A DNA stretch of 64,000 nt from Artemisia argyi (Eukaryota; Streptophyta; Magnoliopsida; Asterales; Asteraceae), in the NCBI GenBank assembly GCA_030686995.1, contig CM060693.1, positions 121,113,228 through 121,177,227 of the forward strand, read 5' to 3'. The first letter of the stretch is position 1; each line of letters begins with the position of its first letter. Below are positions 51,619 through 62,476 of this stretch, in pieces. The notes beneath the pieces were generated by a model that was given only the letters and a program-made list of their open reading frames with translations, did no database searches and was not told the origin of the DNA. The position numbers and the translations under genes are program-made.

Positions 51619-54048
51619 TCACTTACCAGGAGACTTGGGCTTTTCTTGTTGAACCTGGGATGCCTCAGGACTGAATTTACTTGGGGAAGATGCTTTTGCC
51701 AAATCGATCTTCGGAGAAGGGGGCTGCACAGCAAAACCTTTGCCCGGGGACTGGGGATTCTCAATGACCACCTTCGGGGATGAGGACTTCTCAGGAGTTG
51801 CTTTCACAGATGCAGGTTTCACAAGGGTATCCTTCTTGCTCACAGACGTTGGCTTCACCCTACGCGGCTTCTTTGAAAGAAGCGTCTCAACTGAAGCCAT
51901 TGGATCCTTGGTAGCATCAACGAGGAAGGGGTACTCTGCAGCTGCGAGGTGGTTGTTTGCATTATCATACTCTGCCTTATGAGTGGCACGGTAATAAGCT
52001 ACCTCAGATAATTCCACAGGCTTTCCAGTCGCAGCAATTTCCTCCAATGTAGTGCATTTCCCATGATAGATGGCAGCATTGACAACATCACCTATCATTT
52101 TACCCACCTTATCGCTGTGATATAACTCCATACCTATGTATGGAATGACCTTCGAGACAACAGCAGCCCTATCTCTTTTAAGCGCATTATACTTGCGCTT
52201 GAGGCCATCGAGATCTTCACGAAGCTTGATCTCCAGCTCACCCAGCTTTGTCCTCTCTTCCTCGAGATTCCCGCATTTGATCTCCAGCTCAGCAATCTCC
52301 TCATTGTAACCTACAACCTTTGCCTCCTCCTTTCGGAGCTTCTTACATTCTGTCTTCACTTTGTTCAAATCCTTCTCCAAATCTGCAATGTCAGAACGAA
52401 GGTCTTGTACAAGGGGATTCTGCTCAAGATCCCTCAAAGCCTCTTCACACTTGGCTTGAACCTCTGCAAACTCTTGGTCCTTCTTCTTCTCTCTTGCCAA
52501 GATCTCATCCATCTTCTCCATAGCAGAAGCAAGGGTTCGTGCCACCTCCCTTGTTCGAGAATTGAGATGATTGTCCAACACAGCTTGCCTTGTATAACTC
52601 TTGTCATGCAGATCGTACAACTCCTCAATGGGCATGTTGGTTAGCACAGACTTCCAGCTTGGGGGGGGGGGGGTAATGTGCAAGGCAAGACGATGGCAGG
52701 CCGAAGCATCAGGAAGCTCTTTGGTATTGGAAAGACCTGAGGAATATACAATCAATTAGAAGGCATGTACAAATATTTTGGTTCAATTAGTAGCACATAT
52801 ACTCACCATGTATGTCTTCATCCAACGCTTTAGCAGCCTTCTTGGTGATAACCTGACCTTTCTGCCTGGTGTTCCTGGAAGGAGGTGTTGGTAGAATCAA
52901 TTTCCTTTTGGGAGTAGCCTTTACTGGTTTTGCACTCGTACCCTTCCTGTTTCGAACCCTGTCAGCTATGCCATACGATGAGCCAACGATGGTCACCTGA
53001 TCATCCTCGGAGAGAGGGTCATCAGACTCAACAACATTTTCTACCAACTGTGAAGTCTCCTCTGCAATCACTGGCTTCGATTTTTTCACTGGCTTGGAAG
53101 GCAGCATGGAAGCTATGGGCTCCACTATCTGGGCACCGTCTTCCTGATTGTTAACTGACACGGAGGGTGAGCCAACCCCATAGCTGACTTCCTCAGGGTT
53201 ATTCGGAAGGAAGCTCGTCTCCCTGGCACCATCGGCAACAACAAAGTTCCGGAAAGACATTCCTGCAAAACGAAAGAAAGAAGATAAATATCATCAGATA
53301 AGTTGTTCAAATTTATTTAAATAAGAGTGTACATACTTTTTCCATCACAAACTATTTCAGGCTTCATGGGGGAACCCTCCCAATGGTCAACAATACCAGC
53401 CATGTAAAGAATGGGCTCGGGAAAAGACTGAACATTCATTGGATGGCGAACAAAACGCTGATACAATGGATTCCTTCGAACAGTATAAGGTAACTCATCG
53501 TTGAAACGTTTTTCGTCAAACCTGTATGCTTCGTTCACTAAAGCAAGGTACTCTGGAGGTATTATTGTATCTTGAATATAAAAGAAACTCCCTTTCCAGT
53601 CCGTAATGTTTGTAAAAGGCTTTAACAATATGGTTGGAACATCAGGGTTACCTCTTTTTGCCAAAGTCAACCAATCCCCACCCGGGTACAAGTTCGTAAA
53701 ACCCCTAAGCACTGTTAGTGTAGGCTCATATCCATAGGCTTTACACATCACAATGAATGTTGTCAACTTAGCCAAGCTAAATGGGTTGAACCTAGAGATG
53801 TGTACTTGGTAGTATTGCATAAACTCTAAAATCAAAGGGTGGATTGGTTTTCTAAAGTTTGACAACTTAAACGCATGGGTGTACGGACCTACATATCCCT
53901 CAGGAGCATCAAATATAGTTTGATTTTTACTAGGGAGCATAATCGTAAACTCTTTTGGAATAGGATAATCCTCAAGAAAAGCACGTAATTCATCTTTTGA
54001 TAAAGTACATTTTTGTTCTTTAATCACAAACTTGTTATTTTTGGCCAT
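51619..54048 (-). CDS. Antisense three-exon gene of element B (Transposase_28-like N-terminus, coiled coil)
   Basis: ATG at 54048 (minus), stop at 51619. Exon 1 is 53337-54048, exon 2 is 52807-53262, exon 3 is 51619-52736. Intron 1 (53263-53336, 74 bp) has GTATGT..TTTTGCAG; intron 2 (52737-52806, 70 bp) has GTGAGT..CCTCAG. Spliced length is 2286 nt, 761 codons plus stop, open throughout. Exon 1 resembles the plant 'putative gypsy type transposon' domain (Transposase_28): ELRAFLEDYPIPKEF, EGYVGPYTHAFKL, LTLAKRG. Exon 2 is acidic, then basic with nuclear-signal-like KATPKRK. Exon 3 is a coiled coil (about residues 430-590), a conserved PYIGMELYHSDKVGKM region and a Lys/Ser/Pro-rich end with SPGK/SPSK phrases. 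The biochemical role is unknown. A 13-bp C-run (52661-52673) in exon 3 is a likely frameshift hotspot. Confidence 0.8.
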
Positions 54049-54224
54049 ATTGATTAACGAAGAATGATACTTCTACGATGAAATATAGTTTAACGAAGAA
54101 GAAATTTACCTTTTTTCTTGCAAGGGATAATGACAGATGATACTGTATGTGTTTGGATTACACGCAGTGAGGTAGATGAAATTTTGGGCTCAGTGAAAAG
54201 TAAATTAGGGTTTGGATGAAGTGA

Positions 54225-54231
54225 ATTTATA
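54225..54231 (-). promoter_or_regulatory. Candidate TATA box of the antisense gene in B
   Basis: TATAAAT on the minus strand about 177 bp upstream of the ATG at 54048. Placement fits a promoter independent of the LTR. AT-rich surroundings make a chance match possible. Confidence 0.4.
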
Positions 54232-54504
54232 TTTCTTTTTATTTTGATCCTCACCGTACACGTGTCCCTCACGTTCTAATCTATTCGGATTTCAAATTGG
54301 GTTTAAAATTTTGACGGGACGTATGGGATTACCGATGCTTTGGCAAGTGGGGATATAATGCAAGTTAGTTAGAGAGTATTTAAGCACATTTAATGCGTAC
54401 TTTGCGACGTTAATTTCTTTTGCAGGGTCCTACGAGCTAACACGGTTAGTTCACTTGACGATAGAGTTGAAAGCCACATATTCTTGTGCGCATATCTAAC
54501 TTTC
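54232..54504. other. Region between the antisense gene and the 3' LTR of B
   Basis: About 270 bp without ORF. It probably holds upstream control sequence of the antisense gene, and its right end leads into the polypurine tract. Confidence 0.5.
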
Positions 54505-54514
54505 AACTGGGGGG
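54505..54514 (+). other. Polypurine tract of B
   Basis: AACTGGGGGG two bases before the 3' LTR, the expected plus-strand primer site. Confidence 0.7.
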
Positions 54515-54516
54515 CT

Positions 54517-55154
54517 TGATGATGTACCCTCCGATTAGCTCGAAGGATCCCCCTTCGAGTCTGATCGCAACCTACATAATCGAAGGCTCTGGCTAGCCTC
54601 TTTAAACTTTCTTTGGCATAAAACTAATCATCAATGATCTAGTTACCAAGTGGGAATTCGCTAATCGAAGGATTAAGCCCTTCGGGGTATCTCTCGATAA
54701 GTTTTAAGGATGGAACAATGGCAAGTCCAAACATTGGTGAGACCAAGTCTTACCCACGTCTCCTCTTTATCTTTAGCTCCCCCGCTAAACCAGGAGGAGT
54801 GGGACACTAAACCCTAGCGGTTACCACAAATCATGGGACGCCCCCATGATCTCTCTCAAACGTGTGACCACTCTCCAAGACCGTTTTCTTCACCTATAAA
54901 TAGTCCTGGACGATGACAAATCTGGTATGCAATCTCTCTCACCTTACTTTACTACATTTACACTTAAACTCTCATACCGATCACTTATTCACACACCGGA
55001 GGTGGTTCGCAGGGTCCAACCCCTGCGCAATCACTTAACGTAGTGTTTTAGTATTTCTTATTTCAGGTTATATCCAAGCTTGGCGTAATCACAACACCCC
55101 TCATTTCCTTTGATCACCATCAAAGGTCTGGTAGTGCGAATTATTGTACAATTA
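54517..55154 (+). repeat. 3' LTR of element B
   Basis: 638 bp, the same length as the 5' copy, ending GTACAATTA (TA where the 5' copy has CA). Followed by CGTAC. Confidence 0.95.
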
Positions 55155-57318
55155 CGTACAATCGCACTTTCAACATAACATTTTATTATGAACTACGAGT
55201 TCATACAAAGAATAAATTCAACATGCACATGTGCAAAAAAATGTTTATCTATTACAAAACATCACAAAGCCAAACAGCCTAAATACTATGGGAACGTTTA
55301 AGCTCTGAGCTGCCAACCTGGTACGCAGCACTACCAACTTCCTCCAGCTTCTTCAACAGATCTCTATCCTTGGGTGACACTGTCGCCACGCTAACAGGTA
55401 TTCCATCAGATCTTGGAATATGTGCTGCACCAATACCACAAAGGATGACCTTCCACCTCACACCCTCCTTCTTCCCAAGTCTCATAGCATGGGCCTCTAA
55501 GGATTCCTTCAGTGGGATTTCCTTCTCAAGGGCAAAAGGATTTAGGATGTCACGTGGACGAGCAAAGATAGGTACCTGCAGCTGTGACACATCTGGCTTC
55601 AGAAAATAATTAGGTTGTTCCTCAGCGCCCTCTGCTGTGTGCCTTGCCAAGGTTAATCCCTCCATAATAACACCTATGGGGTAATCTTGGTCGCGCTCCA
55701 GTTGAGCGATGCGGGGAAGCTCTAAAAGCGTCATCTTCTCCATAGCAGCGACAAGCTCAGTATAGGCATTCTCGTTGTAACCTGGTACTTGTGCGGCAGG
55801 CGCTGTTAACATCTTGTTCTCATGCAGCTCCTCTATAGCCTCCGCCTTGCCACATGCCAATGCGCACTGAATAACGTCCCTAAATGCCTCTCTCACCTCT
55901 TGAGACTCCAAAGTACTCAAGGCAGCAAGGCGTAAGCCATGGCTGATAAGCCACCTGCGCTCAGCAATTGATGACACCAGGTGCGGATATAGCTCTTCAT
56001 CGTACTCAATACTGAGCTTGCGCAGCTTAACCTCTTGCTTCTCCAACGCATCCTCCACAGCCTTACGAAATTCATCCAACCTAGAGAAATGTTCATTCTT
56101 GTTTTGCTCCATGTACTTCAAGACCCAAAGACAAGTGGCCTTGTAATCTTGAAAACCAGCACGCTCTTGGCTCACTTGGACAAGTAACGACATCTTCTCC
56201 TCAGCAAGCTTCTTGGCATACGAACTTATTGACTCTACCTCAGCCCGAGCTTCAACCAACTGTGCCTTCAGTAGCCCAATTTCCTCATCTTTTTGTGCAC
56301 TACTGCTACCTTCACCAGCATACCTTGCTTTCAGCTGAGCAACTAATGTGGCATGGTGCGCAGCGGCCAAACCTAGCTCCTCTATCAGATGGTCCGTTGG
56401 CACATCCTCAAATGCCTTCGGCTCAGTCTCTCGGTTCTTCTGCGCAAGATCATCAATATGTTTGGGACTCGCCTTGGGTGGCGATTTCCCACCATGCGCA
56501 GCAGCATCTCCAGCAGCTTCAACACTGCACGTATATGACAAGGGTTCAAGGTTATTTTATAGTATGAACGGAGAATATGAAATGAAGTTTTAAAGACGCA
56601 AGTTTCATCACTTACTTGGGGGGAGGAGTTTCAGTTGTCTCCTTGTCAACAACGGTGAGCAACGCATCCTCCTCTGAAGACGATCACCCGCCAAGGATAA
56701 CATGGCGCCTTCTCTTGGATGTACCTGCGCCATCACCACCAGAAGCTTTCTTGCGCTTCACCCCTTGACTCGCCTCCTCTGGCTCACTTTCAGCCCTAAT
56801 GATCCCCACGCTTTCTGACGAGTCTGCGCGTGATAGCTCTGGGGATTGTACCCTAAGATTCGGAACACTGCGCACTGGGGTCGCCTCTAAAACCACTGGG
56901 GGGCATTTTCTGGCTCTTATTGTGTGAACTCCATTATGCGCCCCGCAGTAGCATCCAGTATCGGCGCTTCACCTTCTCTTAAGGGGCGCACCCCTACGGT
57001 CACCTGTTTGGGACTCGCCAGTTTCACCACGCTGAATAGATCAATCTCTGCATAACAAACAACAACCAAAAACAAAGGGGGTTACATAAGCTACAATAGG
57101 AAAGAGCGCTTACACTAATAAGTGAAGGAGAGGGAAGGACAAGCACCCACCCCAGTCATCCACGTCTAAAAAAGTTGGCACTTTGTCAAGACCTTGGAAG
57201 TAATTCTGACTAATTCCCATATGCACCAAAAACTCTTCTGGGTAGGAGTTAATTGGGATGCGATTGGCATTTATCGTTTCAGCATCATCTGCGCTATACG
57301 TCCCGGGGTTTGGGCGCT

Positions 57319-60300
57319 TGACTCCTCCCAAACCAACCAGTCAACCGGGTGCAGTTGATAGGCCCACCTTGGAGGGGAAGTCAAGTGTTTTTAAATCCGT
57401 GGAAGTACAAGGAAATCCCCGGGTCGTTAAGTCCCAACGATATTGAAATTGTATTCTGAACGTTTTTGGGAATAAGTGGCACTGAGGACAGTAACCAAGA
57501 TGATTGGGGAATGATTACACTACTGATTGCTTGGTATTTGAACAATTTGGAATAATATTAACAATCACAGAAATACAGATATAATCACAGATACACAAAA
57601 TGGGAAATCAGATTACAGACAGAGAAAAGTGGAATTTAACAATTAAAACTACAGGGGGTGCAAGTGAAACTTTTTCAAGCTTTAAAATAAAAAGATAAGT
57701 TAAAATGAAAATGAAATTATTTAAGTGATTATTTTAATATTTAAATACAAATTAATTAATTAAAACTATTTAAAAAGTAATTTAAACCTAATTTAAATTA
57801 AACTAAAAATGATAAAGACTACAAATTAAACTAAAAACTTGCAAAAATATTTTCTAAACTTTAAAAAGAACTTGAAGAAAGTATAAAAAATAAAAATAAA
57901 TATTTTTGTCTTTTTATGGGTTTTCTATTAATTAAACACTAATTATATTAATTATGCTAATTAAACTATTTTTAAATTACTAAAAATACTAAAATGACTT
58001 AAAAATTATGGAAAATTTATAAAACTAATTAACCATCACAGGAATCCTAAAAAATTATAAAAAGTTTCTAAAAATTATATTTAGACTATTTTACTAATTA
58101 TTTGCTTAATTATTAATTTAAATCTAATTGAACTAAATTAAATAAGAAAATTAGGAAATGAATAGTAGAACTTAAGAAACTATTTTCTAAAAGTCTTAAA
58201 TGATTTATAAAACCTAGAAAAAATATAAAAACCTACTATTGTTAATTAAAATTTAAGAAAGCTATTTAATTACTAATATTACCTAATTAATTAATTAAAC
58301 TATTTTTTAATTCTAATAATTATCAAACTAAAAGAGAAAAATCTAAGAAAATTATTGAAAGTACTTTAAGGTGACAGGAAATTAAGAAAATTATGAAAAT
58401 GATGAATTGCTTATTAATAAGCTAAAAAGAAAAATTAAAAAGATGAAATCTATTAAATAGAAGCTATCACTAATTTTATATTTGGTTTTTGTTGGTTTTT
58501 CTTTTTGACAGATGAAAATAAGCTAAAAGCAAGAAACTTTTGTGAAATGACTTTTACAATAGCTTAAAAATAAGCTGTGTGCACCCCCTTTTCCTAATCA
58601 GTGGTCTAAATAGCTTATTGGGACTTATGCAATTGTGAGAAAGCTGAGAATTTGACAAGCTAAGCATACACAGATTATTACACACTTGAAATAAGCCAGA
58701 TGGAACAGATAAGCACTCAGAATAAGCTATTTGTGAGCAAATAAGCACTTATCACTCAACAAGGCTAAAACAGGCCAAAACACAGGTTTTTGAACCTCTG
58801 TGGGGTCCACAGAAGCTAAAGTGAGTCCAAACTAAAACTTAAAACTTGAAAAGGGACAGAAGGGCTACCAAATAAGCCAATAAGCTAAGCTTATGGCTTA
58901 TTAATGAACACTGGGTGATGCTTGGAAGTTGGGGTCACACACTAAGTACTCAGTGTAGGCTCAAGTATTGGTCAAACATAATGAGGCTTGCAGCCCTATC
59001 AAATAAGCTCACAATGGTGAAATAAGCCCTGAACCTTATCAATGGGTTTATTGGCTTCCCAAAAAGCCAAGGTACAGGGTATGGGGTCCACTGATGAACA
59101 CAAGAGAGACCTTGGAAAGTTGGTCAAAACCTGATGTACAGGGCATGCACTTGCCCTGCAGGTCTAAATAAGCTACTCCACAGGCTTATATAAAAATCAA
59201 AAAAATAAGCTGTTGATGAAAACTTGTAGTCTAGCTGTCAAACTTTAACTTCTGAAAAGATCAAGGCCTAAAGCTAATCACAAAAATCACAAATATTCTT
59301 CCAATATTTGAGTTTCTGAAACAAAGGTGTATTTTGACTTTTTGAGTTTTTGCTAAAAGTTGACTTTGATGAGATTTGATCTTGATTTATTGACTGATTT
59401 AAGTTACTTAAGCTATAAGGAGACTTAATAAAGCTAAAACTTGCACTTGTGAACCAAATTAAGGCCTATGCTACTTCAAAATCAACACAGATATATGATT
59501 AGATAAAATGATTTGTGATTTTGACTTTTTATCAAACAGGACCTGATTATTGTTGTTGTTCTGAGCTAATATCACCCTAAGTGACTTGTGTAAACAGAAA
59601 ACAACTACAACCTTACACTATAAACCTAGGATCACCCTGATCCAAACACACCTTTAACTTTGACGGTTTTGTGATTTAGGAAGCAAATGGCTTTAAGAGC
59701 TTATGAAACTGATTCAAAATGTCTTATGATGATATATTAAACTTAAATAAGCACTTAAACACAAGGAACAACAACAATAGACCAAGATTAATAAGTATGC
59801 TAATTTAACTGCCAAATTGAGAGATTAAAGCAACTATGAATACCAATAAACAAGATACTAATTTTATGCAATAATATCACTAATTAATACTAAATAAGCA
59901 CAGAGAAGCTGAATAAGCAATGAAATGAGCAATGATACAGTAGAACACAGAAATGAGTTTTCAAGGGCTTACAATGTGCATTCCTGCTAACACCATGAAC
60001 CAAGGACCATGAGATCAATATTAACACTCCCCATGAAGTACTAAACCACAGCCATCCAAGATTCACTGTGCTCCAATTGCTATCACCATGAAACCTGCAA
60101 TGTTGACTTTCGTTGACCTTTTTATATTTTTTTGATTTTTGCTACTAAACTGTATTTTAGAGTTTCTAAAAGCTTGATTAAGCTTCTTGGGAGCTTAAAT
60201 GAGCCTAAGAGTCCATGTATTCTAATTATAACAACAATACAACTTAATAAGAAATTTGAAATAAAAGTAAAAATTGCACAAACTCAATAAGATACTAAAA

Positions 60301-61538
60301 CTTGAATTATATTACTTAAACAGTTGAGGTTACACTTGAATTGACTGGAACAATGCTTAAAAGCTTTTGAATTAACTAAAATAACATGCTACAATTTAAA
60401 CGACTATATTTTATGCTAATATGACTACTACTCTCTTTCCCTGCATCTCTTCCCTTTTATAGCAGAGGATTAGGGTTCCTCAAAGCTTTCTGAGCATTTC
60501 CCAACCAATCTCGACCCTTGAATCTCTCTGAATCAATCCTGATCCTCCACGTAATTTTTGGCGGGAAAATTGGGGGTGAGAAAATATAAAAATACTGCAA
60601 CAGGGGGGTGGCATTTATTGTGGATGGGATGTTAGGTGCGTGGTGGGTTGGGCGGTGGATGTGATGGAGGAGGGGTGATGATGGCTTGCAGAGTCAAGTG
60701 GGGAGGGAAAAGGGTGTGCGTTTGACTTTGTTTGACCAAGGGTCAAACTTTGACCCTGCGTTTTTGATATCAAAAAGGGGGAATGGGGATGGGCCTGTGT
60801 ATGAGTTGGGCTCAAATCAAAATGGAAGGGAGTGGGCTAGAGTATTTTATTTTTGGATTGGGTTTGGTTTTTGGGGTAATAGTATTAAGGGTCTGGTTTG
60901 GTTGTTTAATATCACAAGGACCATTCATGCAATATTCTGAATTTTGAGGGACCATATTTGGCATTCTTCCAAAGTTCACAAAGGGATAAAACTTGCCAAT
61001 CTTCAATAGTACATGAACCCTTTGTTGATTTTTTCACTTATGAAACCTTAGGGACTAAATCTGCCAAATCACCAAACTTCAGGGACCTGTTTTGTAATTT
61101 CACCAAACTTGCCAATCAAGGACCATTCCTGCCATATATGAGAAGTACAAGGACAAAATTTGTTTTTCTCGAAGTTTTAATATCACAGGGACTATTTTTG
61201 TCAATTTTCAAAGTTCAGGGACTAAACTTGCAATTTTGTGAAACTTTGCACCAAAGGACTAAATATGTAACTTTGTGATTTAAAAGGACCTTTGGTGACT
61301 TTTTCAAGTTTTTACAATAACCAGGGACTAGATTTGACAACTTTTGAAAGTTGAGAGACTGAAACTGCCAATTATGCAAACTTTGTTCATTTTTCATCTG
61401 TTTTTTGATTATTTTGCATCTGAAACATATAAAACACATTCTTGTGATATTTTCAGTATTATGATGCATATTTGAGTGTTTTTAGATGTTTTGGCAGCTC
61501 GAATTAGGTAAAAATGATGAGTATTTACACACTCATCA
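57319..61538 (-). mobile_element. Element C: solo Athila-type LTR
   Basis: 4220 bp with the target duplication GCGCT at 57314-57318 and 61539-61543, and no internal region. Read on the minus strand it begins TGATGAGT and matches the 5' LTR of G over at least the first few hundred bases (same palindrome, same AGTCCCT..GGCAA pattern). Near its other end a CGACCCGGGGATTTCC phrase at about 57390-57425 corresponds to the CGACCCGGGAAATC phrase of G near 6273. It is very AT-rich (57660-58560) with no protein. It interrupts exon 1 of the antisense gene of A. It arose by recombination between the two LTRs of a former full element. Confidence 0.9.
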
Positions 61539-61646
61539 GCGCTCATCCTTCGGTAACGACCCTTGGGTATAGAACTCGAAATCCCATGGAAAAAATGTCT
61601 CATCAACCCAGAAGAATTTCTCCCTCCAATTCCTAAGCGCATCTAT

Positions 61647-61891
61647 GGGGGTGCTTGGTGGGGGGTAAAGGAGGGGTGGGGAATGGGTAAGGAATTGAAA
61701 AGGGCCCACATTCTTTGAATAATGGTGCTTGGTAAAGGAGGGGTAAGGTATTGATTACCCCGTAGTGGGTAATCAACCATTATAGATTAAATTGGGGGGT
61801 AAGGTATTGATTACCCACCTCACTCATTCCTTTGCATTCCTTTCCTTTTCCTTTTCCCTTTTCCTTTCCCCACTTTGAACCAAGCAGACCC
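61647..61891. mobile_element. MITE-like element (Tourist/Harbinger-like), 245 bp
   Basis: Ends are inverted: GGGGGTGCTTGGT at the left and, reversed, GGGTCTGCTTGGT at the right. Flanking triplets TAT (61644-61646) and TAA (61892-61894) are an imperfect 3-bp target duplication. The interior has a GGGTAAGGTATTGATTACC phrase twice and a 10-bp hairpin TTGATTACCC / GGGTAATCAA near 61752-61778. No ORF. It sits inside exon 1 of the antisense gene of A. Confidence 0.6.
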
Positions 61892-62438
61892 TAATTTTTC
61901 CGTATAGCATTACAGTCGCCCTGTGCGTTTGGAAAAAGACACCCACCCGTTTGACCACGTCGTGTGATAAAACGCGCGGAACAGATTGATTGTAGGGTTA
62001 ATCGCCAACAAGCGATAATTTACTTCGAAATTTGTTATTTTGGCTGCGCCTATGCAGTGCAGTTGGGAAATATGGAGGCAATAATAGTTAAGAACATCGC
62101 ACAAGAATAAAGAAATGGGCACAGATTGATTAGCAAATTCAAAAAAGCGCGTGTATACCCCTACTTTCCCTTCAGGGAACTCCGCTATGGATGCAGTCGC
62201 CACCGGAACTACCGGGTGCAATGCGAGCGGGATATAATAATCCGAGGTGAACTCACGAAGTTCATCCTCGGTTATATTGGATGAAAAGTCGGATAATTTA
62301 AGAACCATGATCAGTATTCTAAAGCGCACGCGCTATTACCTTAGTGATCGTTGATTTCTTGATTGCTGTTTGGGAAGCTTAACAATGGTGGAAATGAAGA
62401 TTTTTACTGTGATAGCCATAGTGAAAGGGGGGATACAC

Positions 62439-62446
62439 TTTATATA
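62439..62446 (-). promoter_or_regulatory. TATA box of the antisense gene in A
   Basis: TATATAAA on the minus strand, 131 bp upstream of the ATG at 62308. A close match to the plant TATA consensus, in a place matching the candidate in B. Confidence 0.5.
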
Positions 62447-62476
62447 GGGTTACACACATTCATGGATGATTGACAT

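Larger units (their letters stand above)
45944..55154 (+). mobile_element. Element B: complete-ended Tat-type Gypsy element lacking RNase H and integrase, with antisense spliced gene
   Basis: Two 638-bp LTRs (45944-46581 and 54517-55154) differ at about 23 sites by eye, with target duplication CGTAC (45939-45943, 55155-55159). Order: LTR, Tat-type primer site, gag-protease-RT in one frame on + (three internal stops), spacer, a three-exon antisense gene on -, polypurine tract, LTR. RNase H proper and integrase are absent, and the RT active site is altered. It was presumably mobilised by enzymes of other elements. Confidence 0.93.
55279..62308 (-). pseudogene. Antisense three-exon gene of element A, broken
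   Basis: Same layout as the gene in B. ATG at 62308 (minus). Exon 1 (57151-62308) is interrupted by the MITE-like element and solo LTR C. Intron 1 is 57048-57150 (GTGGGT..TATGCAG), exon 2 is 56616-57047, intron 2 is 56525-56615 (GTAAGT..CGTGCAG), exon 3 is 55279-56524. Without the two insertions and their target duplications exon 1 is 685 bp, the same phase as exon 1 of B. Exon 1 has the Transposase_28-like start (ITEDELREFTSDYYIP, EGKVGVYTRFFEF, GWVSFSKR). Exon 2 ends in Ser/Lys-rich sequence with KRKK and KRRR. Exon 3 is 415 codons with coiled coil and is open. Breaks: TAA at 61910-61912, a frameshift near 56925, TGA at 56684-56686. Confidence 0.75.
44044..62469 (+). mobile_element. Element A: truncated Tat-type Gypsy element with convergent antisense gene
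   Basis: Contains the integrase of a Tat-lineage element on + (to 45257), an intergenic spacer, and an antisense three-exon gene on - (55279-62308). It is interrupted by B, C and a MITE-like element. No LTR, gag, protease or RT is seen, so both ends are lost. The junctions to H (about 44043) and to the SIRE-like Copia (about 62470) show no target duplication and look like rearrangement points. The layout (pol on +, extra ORF in antisense before the 3' LTR) is the same as in B. Confidence 0.75.

Noticed and set aside
56525..56541. ATG at 56541 as the start of the antisense protein in A
   Set aside because: It lies inside the proposed intron (56525-56615), just before the CAG acceptor, so it is probably not a real start.
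60615..60940. Short ORFs on both strands near 60.6-60.9 kb
   Set aside because: They fall in the solo LTR C and show no domain; low-complexity Pro/Ser/His and Gly-rich sequence.
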